Assembly (NCBI GenBank): GCA_028288545.1 | Contig: JAQBNQ010000578.1 | Coordinates: forward strand, 1-8,386 | From: Bacteroidota bacterium | Lineage (GTDB): Bacteria > Bacteroidota > Bacteroidia > Chitinophagales > LD1 | Direction of reading: 5' to 3' | DNA length: 8,386 nt | Shown: in pieces, positions 1 through 6,028 of the stretch | Layout: each line of letters opens with the position of its first letter | Numbering within the stretch: position 1 is the first letter of the stretch | Position numbers and translations under genes: made by a program | Notes under the pieces: model-generated | Seen by the model: the letters and a program-made list of their open reading frames with translations, nothing else | The model's database searches: none | Told to the model about the DNA's origin: nothing

Positions 1-131
1 GCCGTATTCCTAAAAACGGAGAGGAGATAAAATTTGCGAACTATAAATTCAGCATCATATCGGTGATGAATAACAGGATTGAAAAAGTGAAAATTACGAA
101 TGATACGCCTTCTTCGCTCGCTAACCCTTAA
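1..131 (+). CDS. gldE: GldE C-terminal fragment (CorC/HlyC-type gliding motility protein), 5' truncated
   Basis: This is the last 42 codons of a gene that begins before the window; the reading frame starts at base 3 and ends with TAA at 129-131. The visible residues begin RIPKNGEEIKF and continue through KFSIISVMNNRIEKVKI, the pattern of the C-terminal CorC/HlyC transporter-associated domain ('IPxxGE...F.I..v...RI.kVri'). GldE is a membrane protein of the HlyC/CorC family with CBS domains, linked to gliding motility in Flavobacterium, where gldE lies directly upstream of gldD. The gene that follows here is gldD, which supports GldE over a generic hemolysin-family protein. The reading frame overlaps gldD by 32 bases, implying cotranscription. 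The transmembrane and CBS parts are outside the window. Confidence 0.75.
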   Translation, partial: RIPKNGEEIKFANYKFSIISVMNNRIEKVKITNDTPSSLANP

Positions 132-720
132 AAATTCGGAATTAATACCTATTATAATGCTCTCATTTTTTTTGAGCAGCTGCCATGGCGATTATACGCC
201 GAAGCAAAAGGCTTATCCACGCGTTGTTTACCCCGAAAGGGAATACGAGTTATACGATCCGAAGGATTGTCCTTTTAAGTTTGAGAAACCGGTTTATGCC
301 AATGTGGTAAAAGACAGCACTTATTTTGGCGAACGTTTAATGAGTGGCTATTGCTGGTTGAACATAAACTTCCCCGCACTGAATGGCACTATCAACCTCA
401 CCTATAAGGATATTACAGATACTATGAATCTTGAACGGTTGGTGGAGGATGCGCATAAAATGTCCTTTAAACATACCTCAAAAGCCAATTACATTGATGA
501 GATAAGAATTGCTAACGATCATGGCGTTGGCGGTATTTTATATGATGTTGGCGGCGACGCAGCCAGCAACGTTCAATTCTTTTTAACCGACACCACAAAG
601 CACTTTATACGTGGAGCACTTTACTTTTACAGTCCGCCCAACACCGATAGCATGGCTCCCGTTATCGATTTTGTAAAAGAAGATATGAAAAAAATGCTGA
701 AGACCTTTCAGTGGAAGTAA
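100..720 (+). CDS. gldD: Gliding motility lipoprotein GldD
   Basis: A 206-residue lipoprotein. The N-terminus has basic residues (R3, R6, K11), a hydrophobic stretch and a lipobox L25-S26-S27-C28, so C28 is the likely lipidated residue and the mature protein would be membrane-anchored. After the Cys, the segment YTPKQKAYPRVVYPERE matches the opening of GldD ('pKp.ay.rl.yP...Y'), and the length is close to that family. GldD is required for gliding in Flavobacterium johnsoniae and is associated with the type IX secretion/gliding machinery; its biochemical role is unknown. The start at 100 is preferred although it lies inside gldE, because the next in-frame ATG (157) would leave only eight residues before the Cys, too short for a signal peptide. 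Presence of the gene does not prove that the organism glides. It converges with the biotin carrier gene after 34 bases; no clear terminator is visible between them. Confidence 0.85.
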   Translation: MIRLLRSLTLKNSELIPIIMLSFFLSSCHGDYTPKQKAYPRVVYPEREYELYDPKDCPFKFEKPVYANVVKDSTYFGERLMSGYCWLNINFPALNGTINLTYKDITDTMNLERLVEDAHKMSFKHTSKANYIDEIRIANDHGVGGILYDVGGDAASNVQFFLTDTTKHFIRGALYFYSPPNTDSMAPVIDFVKEDMKKMLKTFQWK

Positions 721-754
721 TTGACAGCGGAGAGTTATTAATATGGCCGAAGGA

Positions 755-1243
755 TTATTCAAACTCCAGCATCACCTGATTCTTCTCCATGGCTTGCCTT
801 AACTGAACATTTATTTTTTTGATCTTGCCATCTCGTGGAGACTTAATGAGGTTTTCCATTTTCATGGCTTCGAGAATCAGGAGGGCGTCTCCTTTTTTTA
901 CTTCATCGCCTTCTTTAACCGAAATGTTGATGATAAGCCCCGGCATAGGCGCCTTTATGTTTTGAACTGCCGTACTTGCTTTGGCATTGATACCCAGTTG
1001 CTGCATCAGCAGGTCGTACTTGTCTTTTATGGTTATTTCGTAATCATTTCCGTTTACGTTTATTACCATCGTTTTTTCTTCTGCATTAAAGCTGATAAGC
1101 GTGGCATTGTAACCCTTATTGTTGCGCAGAATGTGAAAAGTATTATCCCGCACTTCAATCAAATCCCACTCTACAGGAACCCCATCCAATGAATTTTTCT
1201 CAATGCTGAATTCCTTTTTGCCGTTAACCGTAGCTTTTATCAT
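755..1243 (-). CDS. Biotin carboxyl carrier protein (biotin/lipoyl-attachment domain) of an acyl-CoA carboxylase
   Basis: A 162-residue protein whose C-terminal ~70 residues form a biotinyl domain: APMPG (98-102), EGDEVKKGD (111-119) and the biotinylation motif E125-A126-M127-K128-M129, with K128 as the expected biotinylated lysine. The N-terminal ~90 residues are beta-rich (VNGKKEFSIEK, NDYEITIKD), as in the C-terminal part of alpha subunits of propionyl-/acetyl-CoA carboxylases. The protein should carry carboxy-biotin between a biotin carboxylase and a carboxyltransferase in the cytoplasm. Neither partner is in the window, so the exact substrate (acetyl-, propionyl- or methylcrotonyl-CoA) is open. 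It starts with ATG and is separated from the upstream FAD oxidoreductase by a 129-base gap almost filled by an inverted-repeat element, so it may have its own promoter or be the last gene of that unit. An oxaloacetate decarboxylase-type biotin subunit is a less likely alternative. Confidence 0.85.
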   Translation of the reverse strand: MIKATVNGKKEFSIEKNSLDGVPVEWDLIEVRDNTFHILRNNKGYNATLISFNAEEKTMVINVNGNDYEITIKDKYDLLMQQLGINAKASTAVQNIKAPMPGLIINISVKEGDEVKKGDALLILEAMKMENLIKSPRDGKIKKINVQLRQAMEKNQVMLEFE

Positions 1244-1248
1244 AATAC

Positions 1249-1368
1249 ATTTTTACCGCAAAGTTCGCGAAGAAGATGCGCAAAGAACGCAAAGTAAATA
1301 CAAAATAAAAAAGTAAACGGTCACCCTGCCTGACGTCGGGTAGGCTTTGCGCTCTTTGCGGTAAAAAT
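1249..1368. repeat. Inverted-repeat intergenic element ('GCAAAG/CTTTGCG' type)
   Basis: The ends are exact 15-base inverted repeats: ATTTTTACCGCAAAG at 1249-1263 and its complement at 1354-1368. Inside are further copies of the same theme in both orientations (GCGCAAAGAACGCAAAG at 1278-1294; CTTTGCGC at 1345-1352) and a near-palindrome at 1325-1344. The element occupies nearly the whole gap between the FAD oxidoreductase stop and the biotin carrier start. Similar 'accgcaaag...cgcaaag' stretches are frequent between genes in Bacteroidota; whether this one moves or is a transcript-end structure cannot be told from one copy. Confidence 0.7.
1325..1344. repeat. Near-perfect 20-bp palindrome inside the intergenic element
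   Basis: The 20 bases are centred on GACGTC. Eight of ten base pairs are Watson-Crick, and the other two are G-T in + strand sense, so a + strand RNA would fold almost completely, while a - strand RNA (the direction of the flanking genes) would have two C-A mismatches. There is no spacer for a loop and no T-run follows directly, so it does not look like a standard terminator. It resembles the 'CCTGCC...GGCAGG' palindromes scattered between genes in Bacteroidota. Confidence 0.5.
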
Positions 1369-1372
1369 GCCT

Positions 1373-2419
1373 TTAAAGGAATCTCCGGATGTCAACTTCC
1401 TTCGTTAAAGGCTTCCCATCAATAAGATGCTGGACAAATTGTTCGGCAAAATACGGCGCCAATGAAATTCCTTTGGTTCCCATGCCGTTAAATATTCCCA
1501 CGTTCTTAAACTCGGGATTGAACCCGATAAAGGGTCTTCTGTCCTTTACAGTTGGTCGAATGGCCGCAAGCTGATTCTTTATTTGATAAGGAGCGCTTAG
1601 CACCGTTGAGAGATTGCCCAGCAATTCATTTTTTCCAATCTCGCTGGGGTTGTCATCGTCAAAATTCCATTGGTGTGTGGCACCAATATAGTATTCGTTC
1701 TTTATGCCGGTGGGCATAATTAAAACCTCGCCATTCAATATTTTATCCGGGTAAAAATCTTCAATGTTCAATATCAGGCATTCTCCTTTTGCCAGTTGAA
1801 ACGGAAGAAATTTGAAGTATGGATTTTGAATAGCTGAAGCCCCTTCACAAAAAACTATTTTGCGTGATGCTATTCCTTTGTAAGTAACATGGGAGTCTTC
1901 TGTTTTCAAAGCATCAACAGAAAAATTTTCTTCGAACAATAACTTATTTTCCTTTAAATAATTTCTGTAGCAGCTAAGAAATTTGCTTACCTCCAATCTC
2001 GTCGCGCCGCTTATTTCAAAACCACCAAAATCATTCTTTACCTTCTGTGGGTCCAGGTAAACAAGCTTATCATTAGTAAGGTAAGGATGATATTCGGGCG
2101 AGGCGCAGCGGGCGCTCCAGTCGTTTTGCGCTTTTACAGAATCAAGTAGCTTGATGATTGAAACAGAATGAAAGAATTGTTCGCCAAAAAGCTGTTCAAA
2201 TTGCTGGTAGGTATTTTGTGCAAAAGGGAAGAGTTCATCGGCCAACCATGTTTTTACAAACTTTCTGCCGGTAATGGGATTGCTTATGCCGGATGCTATG
2301 TTGCTGGCAGATGAAGGGTTGAAATCGTCTATTACCAGTATTTGCTGTTTCTGCTTCAACAAAAACCACGAGAGCATAGAGCCTGCAATACCCTGTCCAA
2401 CTATAATGTAATCAATCAC
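1373..2419 (-). CDS. FAD-dependent oxidoreductase, DadA/glycine oxidase-like (DAO) family
   Basis: A 348-residue flavoprotein. The N-terminus is a Rossmann dinucleotide-binding fold: beta strand IDYIIV, then G8-Q9-G10-I11-A12-G13 (GxGxxG) and an acidic residue at the end of the second strand (VIDD, D31). The C-terminal segment from residue 312, GMGTKGISLAPYFAEQ, is the second FAD-contacting region typical of the DAO family, also seen in the oxidase half of MnmC. Such enzymes oxidise C-N bonds of amino acids or secondary amines; the substrate cannot be assigned. There is no MnmC-type methyltransferase domain. The start codon is GTG (complement of 2417-2419), chosen because the FAD-binding strand begins at residue 2 and no ATG lies just upstream in frame. 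It follows the small membrane protein gene by 36 bases and is likely in one transcript with it. Confidence 0.8.
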   Translation of the reverse strand: MIDYIIVGQGIAGSMLSWFLLKQKQQILVIDDFNPSSASNIASGISNPITGRKFVKTWLADELFPFAQNTYQQFEQLFGEQFFHSVSIIKLLDSVKAQNDWSARCASPEYHPYLTNDKLVYLDPQKVKNDFGGFEISGATRLEVSKFLSCYRNYLKENKLLFEENFSVDALKTEDSHVTYKGIASRKIVFCEGASAIQNPYFKFLPFQLAKGECLILNIEDFYPDKILNGEVLIMPTGIKNEYYIGATHQWNFDDDNPSEIGKNELLGNLSTVLSAPYQIKNQLAAIRPTVKDRRPFIGFNPEFKNVGIFNGMGTKGISLAPYFAEQFVQHLIDGKPLTKEVDIRRFL

Positions 2420-2455
2420 AGGGCCAAGATAAAAAACCGGGAATGAATGGCAGGC

Positions 2456-2809
2456 CTATCTAAAGTAAGAGAGGTCTTTCTTTGTTCCATCGCTGGGTGG
2501 AGTGTGAGTTTCGTCATCCTCATCATGATAATCGGAAATGCGCGAAATTTTGCGACGGAAGAAAAGGAACAGCATAAACTGAAAAAGGATAGCCGGTAGT
2601 GTAAAAGACATTATTTCTTTTCCAGCCTCTGGGTCGTTTAGGATGTTCGGGCCATAAAAAAACACGATAGCCGCTGATGTTAAAAACAAAATCAGAAAAA
2701 AGCCTGTAACAAAGCCTATCAGGTAACTCCAGGGCGAAATTCCTTTCTCCGCGCACATTTTATGTAACACGTAACAGAATCCAACCAGCAACAACAAAAA
2801 TTCAATCAT
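2456..2809 (-). CDS. Small three-helix membrane protein, function unknown
   Basis: A 117-residue protein I do not recognise. It shows three hydrophobic segments, about residues 2-16, 27-52 and 67-84, followed by basic residues (RRKISR, 85-90) and a hydrophilic acidic tail (DYHDEDDETH). The second segment is long and carries a glycine-containing face (GFVTGFF). The RRK cluster directly after the last helix suggests that the tail is cytoplasmic. It starts with ATG five bases after the MmcQ/YjbR gene stop, so the two are probably translated from one mRNA. No catalytic motif is visible. The composition and the DEDDE tail look like a real membrane protein, not a chance frame. A second frame inside it (2523-2756) is a shadow. 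Confidence 0.65.
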   Translation of the reverse strand: MIEFLLLLVGFCYVLHKMCAEKGISPWSYLIGFVTGFFLILFLTSAAIVFFYGPNILNDPEAGKEIMSFTLPAILFQFMLFLFFRRKISRISDYHDEDDETHTPPSDGTKKDLSYFR

Positions 2810-2814
2810 ATAGC

Positions 2815-3177
2815 TTAGTTTACTTTATTTAGTTCGTCTCTTGTTTTCTTTGGTAGTCCTTTTACCACTTCATCATACGAATGGTCTAACATCCATACTA
2901 AATCTTTGCGCGGAATGGTACCGTTATCATAATAAACACTATTCCAGTGCTTTTTGTTCATGTGGTAACCGGGTATTACGTCATTATATTTATCTCTGAA
3001 TTCGCCAACTAATTCCGGTTCCATCTTCAAGTTAATCCTAAAAGGCTGAAAAGTCAAACTTGTTAACAAGAAAATCTTGCCCATTACCTTAAAAACCAAG
3101 GTGTCAGAGTCAAAAGGAAACTCTTCAATAACGCCCTTTTTTGCCATGCAATGCTCTCTTACCTCCTCAATATTCAT
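2815..3177 (-). CDS. MmcQ/YjbR family protein
   Basis: A 120-residue cytoplasmic protein that matches the MmcQ/YjbR family over its whole length: the opening IEEVREHCMAKKGVIEEFPF, the central VFKVMGKIFLLTSL and INLKMEP, and the end GYHMNKKHWNSVYYDNGTIP followed by a helix with LVWMLDHSYDEVVKGLPKK. The family has a CyaY-like fold and is often described as DNA-binding, but no firm cellular role is known. Its length is normal. It lies 13 bases downstream of the sulfatase-like gene and 5 bases upstream of the small membrane protein gene, which suggests an operon but tells little about function. Confidence 0.85.
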   Translation of the reverse strand: MNIEEVREHCMAKKGVIEEFPFDSDTLVFKVMGKIFLLTSLTFQPFRINLKMEPELVGEFRDKYNDVIPGYHMNKKHWNSVYYDNGTIPRKDLVWMLDHSYDEVVKGLPKKTRDELNKVN

Positions 3178-3190
3178 GTTGAAGTTGGGC

Positions 3191-4549
3191 TTATTTCCCT
3201 TTATTCATCACCTTATCCGAAAAAACTGAAAAATCCTTCATCGATTGCTCCAGGTACTTTTTCCTTTGTTCGCTCAGGTGCAATTCTTCAATGGGGTTAA
3301 AATTTTGTTGTACGTATTCAAAGGTAGGCTCTTTGCCCTCTTTTGCCGTTGGCGCGTACATCCATTTGCCTGCGCGTAACACAAAGCGTTTATCGCCGTC
3401 AATAAAGGCCATTTGGTTGTATTTATAACGGTCCAGGGTCTTACCTTCATTATCGTACCAAAAGCTTTGCAGCATCGGTAAATTATTATCGCGCTCTTCC
3501 ATCAGGGTGCCTTCTTCGGTTATTCCGCAGGCACGTAAAATATCCTGGTGCATAAATCGGCTGCTTACATTATGTTCCTTTATACCGGCTTTTTTATCCT
3601 GGTGATCCAACCAAAAAAGCGGCACCTTATTTCCTCCATCGGTTACGTTGCTGAAATGGTACTGCCATCCCTGGTCACCAAAGTTATCGCCGTGGTCTGA
3701 GCAAAAAACAATCAGGTTATCGGTGTTCTCGTGCATCTCTTTGCAAAAGTTATCTATATCCGCCCGCATCAGTTTCCATGCTAATTGTTGCTTTCTGCGC
3801 AGCAGGTCAAGGTCTTCCTGGGTTAGCAGGTTCTTCTCATTCTTTATAAAGCTTTGCGACAAAAAATGAAACAAAATATACCACTCATGCATTTTGCCCG
3901 AAAGGGTTTTGTTCATTAAAGTAAACGTATCGGCTATATGATAAGGGTAATGGCTCTCCATCAGGTTAATGAACATAAACACACCTTGTCCCTTCGCATT
4001 GTTTTCTGCTATCAGTTGACGTGCTTTCGAGAAAGAATCCTGCGAGGTTTTTTGAGCCCATATAATGCCCTGACGCAAATCCTCACTTATTTTTTCAAAT
4101 ACCATATCCTTAGGCTTTAGCACCATACGGCGGATACGTGGACGGTTAATGGAAAGCACAAGCCTAAGCAACCACTGGTGCCGTGACTCAGCAAAATCCC
4201 AGGTGCGGTACACTTCATCAAAGCCTTTGCTCACATTAAAAATATCGGTAGTAACTATATTGGCCGAAACCTGTATTGGCTTATATCCGGCGGTTTTTAG
4301 TTTTTCCGGTAAAGAAGGTATTTCGTTTGCCAACCAACGGCTTTGCGATGTAGCGCCGTGCTGATGAGGCAACATGCCGGTAAACATACTGCAGGTGGCA
4401 GGCAGTGTCCAGCAACCCGATGAGCGGGCATTGGTAAACTGTATAGCATTGCTTTCAAGATAAGGAACACCGGGGCCTTCTTCACGATAAACTGCATCGT
4501 AGCGCAAACTGTCTGCTACTATTAAAATCACATTCTTTGGTTTACCCAC
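3191..4549 (-). CDS. Sulfatase/alkaline phosphatase-superfamily hydrolase with Thr at the nucleophile site
   Basis: A 452-residue enzyme of the sulfatase branch of the alkaline phosphatase superfamily. It opens with VILIVADSLRYD (first metal ligand probably D13), then CWTLPATCSMFTG at 46-58, ESHYPYH near 198-204, and the second metal site CSDHGDNFGDQG with D285-H286, followed by H298 and VPLFW. In true sulfatases the motif is C/S-x-P-x-R...TG; here T48-L49-P50-A51-T52, so the residue that would become formylglycine is Thr and the Arg is missing. The protein is therefore probably not a formylglycine sulfatase; phosphodiester or phosphonate hydrolysis, or phosphoglycerol/phosphoethanolamine transfer (families that use Thr), fits better. 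It has no signal peptide, so it appears cytoplasmic, unlike LtaS or EptA. The start is GTG (complement of 4547-4549) with an in-frame stop three codons upstream. It heads the tightly spaced group with the MmcQ/YjbR gene. Confidence 0.8.
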   Translation of the reverse strand: MGKPKNVILIVADSLRYDAVYREEGPGVPYLESNAIQFTNARSSGCWTLPATCSMFTGMLPHQHGATSQSRWLANEIPSLPEKLKTAGYKPIQVSANIVTTDIFNVSKGFDEVYRTWDFAESRHQWLLRLVLSINRPRIRRMVLKPKDMVFEKISEDLRQGIIWAQKTSQDSFSKARQLIAENNAKGQGVFMFINLMESHYPYHIADTFTLMNKTLSGKMHEWYILFHFLSQSFIKNEKNLLTQEDLDLLRRKQQLAWKLMRADIDNFCKEMHENTDNLIVFCSDHGDNFGDQGWQYHFSNVTDGGNKVPLFWLDHQDKKAGIKEHNVSSRFMHQDILRACGITEEGTLMEERDNNLPMLQSFWYDNEGKTLDRYKYNQMAFIDGDKRFVLRAGKWMYAPTAKEGKEPTFEYVQQNFNPIEELHLSEQRKKYLEQSMKDFSVFSDKVMNKGK

Positions 4550-4610
4550 AGTCCTTTAATTGGGGCGTGAAACTAAATAAATTTTCATAAGACCCTGATG
4601 ATTCCGCTCA

Positions 4611-5408
4611 CTACAGGTAGTATTTGAGGTGATTATCAGTCAAATGTTTTTCGTGGGTACGATAGTCGGGCATTACCTGTTCTACAACTTTCCAAAACGA
4701 CGGGGAGTGATCGTGATGAACAAGATGAGCAAGCTCATGTATCAATACATAATCAATGGTGCGTGATGGGGCAAACATCAGGCGAATGGAAATAACGACG
4801 TTGCCCGTGCGGGAGCAATGCCCCCAAAAGCTGGTGGCATATTTCATTTTAAGACTATGCAGGGGCTTCTTAAAAAAGCGATCATTTAGTTCATGTAAAC
4901 GCGCAAACACAATGGGCTGAAAAAATTTGACCAGGCATTTGGATACGAGGTAGGAGCAAGCATCGGCCTCAGCATCTTTGGTCAATCCTTTAGCCAGCGA
5001 TATCACAATATTGTTCCTGAAAATTTTTGCAGTGGATTTTGCTGTATCGTTGTAGTGAATGGAAATTACAAACTCATAATCGCCTACTTTTAAAATTTCG
5101 CCATTTACATAGGTGCGTTGTGGCAAACTATCCAGCAACTCGGGTTTATCGCCTAATTTCTCCTTAGCCCATTTTAATAAGGTATCAATGTGTTTGCGCT
5201 GCTCATCCTTTTGCTGCCGCGATGAAATGCGAATGAGAATACCATTTTTATTAACGGTTACCCGGTTATTAAAGCGTTGATGCTCATACACTATACGCAC
5301 AGGCACACTTTCGCCATTAACCGTAATTTCAAACTCCTGTTGTAGCGGAGTTTCATCCTCTTTTTTGGGTTTGGTGAGCGTAAGATTATCGAACAGCGAG
5401 AACAGCAT
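4611..5408 (-). CDS. YgjP-like M48-type zinc metallopeptidase (DUF45)
   Basis: A 265-residue protein with a C-terminal metallopeptidase core: H224-E225-L226-A227-H228 (HExxH) followed by LVHHDHSPSFW (229-239), the 'HxxNHSxxFW' signature of the YgjP family; H231 or H234 is the probable third zinc ligand. Just before it, WGHCSRTGNVVIS (195-207) matches the 'WGSC...G.I.lN' segment of the same family. The N-terminal half has the usual beta-rich region (VPVRIVYEHQRFNNRVTVNKNG, 35-56). No signal peptide is visible, so a cytoplasmic enzyme is expected. YgjP-type proteins occur alone or beside type I restriction genes; none are seen here. It starts with ATG and is followed after 61 bases by the sulfatase-like gene. 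The substrate is unknown. Confidence 0.85.
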   Translation of the reverse strand: MLFSLFDNLTLTKPKKEDETPLQQEFEITVNGESVPVRIVYEHQRFNNRVTVNKNGILIRISSRQQKDEQRKHIDTLLKWAKEKLGDKPELLDSLPQRTYVNGEILKVGDYEFVISIHYNDTAKSTAKIFRNNIVISLAKGLTKDAEADACSYLVSKCLVKFFQPIVFARLHELNDRFFKKPLHSLKMKYATSFWGHCSRTGNVVISIRLMFAPSRTIDYVLIHELAHLVHHDHSPSFWKVVEQVMPDYRTHEKHLTDNHLKYYL

Positions 5409-5473
5409 AGTTAAGTGCCGCTAAAATCATTAGAACTAATCTTTAAAGGCGAATGTTTTTTCCACATTCTATG

Positions 5474-5507
5474 CAATGCGCCATTGAGAGTGCGGAATGC
5501 TGCATTG
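5474..5507. repeat. Imperfect inverted repeat between two - strand genes
   Basis: The arms at 5474-5485 and 5496-5507 (CAATGC.. / ..GCATTG) match at 10 of 12 positions around a 10-base loop. It lies in the 141-base gap between the HTH-like gene and the metallopeptidase gene, so it could fold in their shared transcript or mark a transcript end. There is no T-run beside it, so a terminator call is not supported. I see no gene in this gap. Confidence 0.35.
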
Positions 5508-5549
5508 AAAATCCTGGAATCTCAAAAAGTCATAATCAGAATATCTTAC

Positions 5550-5909
5550 TTAGCTCCTCTCCTTTGGAGAGGTGGGGGAGAGGTCTTTCTTTATCTTCCT
5601 TACCTCATCCTTCCGTATTTTGGTTTGTTTTGAAACTTCCCTAACGCTGTTCCCGCTATCCAGCATTTCTTTCACTTTCTTTTTATAATCATCCTGGAAG
5701 ATCTGCTTTTCCGTAGGTTCATCCCGGTGGAAGGCGGGCTGCGGTTTTTTTGCATCTGGCGCTGGTTTTTTACCCGAAAAATGAGAGGACGCCATTATAG
5801 AAGCAACAATGATAACTGCCGCGGCCCCTATGAAAAAATAAAGTTTTGACCGCCTGCGAACAATTACCGGCGCTGTTTTGTTTTCTGGATTCGAATTTGG
5901 GTTATCCAT
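5550..5909 (-). CDS. Membrane-anchored protein with C-terminal helix-turn-helix-like segment, unknown function
   Basis: A 119-residue protein I do not recognise by name. It has a short Asn/Pro-rich head, a basic cluster R18-R19-R20, one transmembrane helix (about 23-42), a Lys/Pro-rich linker (47-60) and a helical C-terminal part. Residues 78-108 (VKEMLDSGNSVREVSKQTKI, then RKDEVRKIKKD) read like a small helix-turn-helix of the type 'l..G.s..eIa...gi...eV..I'. A similar layout, one N-terminal helix and a C-terminal mini-HTH, occurs in DUF6115-type proteins of Firmicutes; homology is not claimed. The basic residues before the helix predict a cytoplasmic N-terminus, which would put the HTH-like part outside the cytoplasm, an oddity. 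The last ten residues (LSPTSPKERS) are encoded by an intergenic repeat. It is divergent from clpP across 119 bases. Confidence 0.65.
   Translation of the reverse strand: MDNPNSNPENKTAPVIVRRRSKLYFFIGAAAVIIVASIMASSHFSGKKPAPDAKKPQPAFHRDEPTEKQIFQDDYKKKVKEMLDSGNSVREVSKQTKIRKDEVRKIKKDLSPTSPKERS
5553..5585. repeat. Bacteroidota-type 'CTCTCC...GGAGAGG' repeat at the 3' end of a gene
   Basis: A perfect 7-base inverted repeat, CCTCTCC (5556-5562) and GGAGAGG (5566-5572) with a TTT loop, followed by a G-rich stretch (TGGGGGAGAGG). This 'ctcctttggagaggtgggggagagg' style is widespread between genes in Bacteroidota draft genomes. Here it supplies the final ten codons and nearly reaches the stop of the upstream small gene. 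It may also act as an RNA hairpin at the end of that message. Confidence 0.7.
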
Positions 5910-5994
5910 TACAAAAAATTTTGGTAAAAATAAAAACCCGGGGCCAAAACGGGCATCTTAAAAATGTCCGATTATAGTAACTTCTAAAATATTC

Positions 5995-6002
5995 TATTTT
6001 TG
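5995..6002 (+). promoter_or_regulatory. Probable -7 promoter element for clpP
   Basis: TATTTTTG matches the Bacteroidota -7 consensus TAnnTTTG exactly and sits 26 bases before the clpP start, which would give a short leader. The expected TTTG at -33 is not clear; TTAT at 5972-5975 has the right spacing (19 bases). No Shine-Dalgarno sequence is evident before the ATG. The assignment rests on the -7 match and position only. Confidence 0.5.
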
Positions 6003-6028
6003 AACCCGTCAACTTAATAAACGCAAAT

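Noticed and set aside
1249..1368. Intrinsic terminator of the FAD oxidoreductase gene
   Set aside because: The inverted ends are about 90 bases apart, and the inner palindrome has no loop and no adjoining T-run in the direction of transcription.
1373..2419. MnmC (tRNA modification enzyme)
   Set aside because: The C-terminal FAD segment is similar, but the methyltransferase half is absent and there is no tRNA-modification context, so only the broad DAO family is called.
4297..4497. 66-residue open frame on the - strand, and several + strand frames within 3648-4364
   Set aside because: All are shadows of the sulfatase-superfamily gene, whose own frame carries the conserved motifs.
5415..5644. 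Two overlapping + strand open frames
   Set aside because: They cover the spacer, the repeat and the 3' end of the - strand HTH-like gene; their translations lack any protein-like pattern.
3191..5909. Defence island (metallopeptidase, sulfatase-like enzyme, HTH-like protein together)
   Set aside because: No nuclease, ATPase, methyltransferase or other defence signature is present; the genes look like unrelated housekeeping or general-purpose functions with varied spacing.
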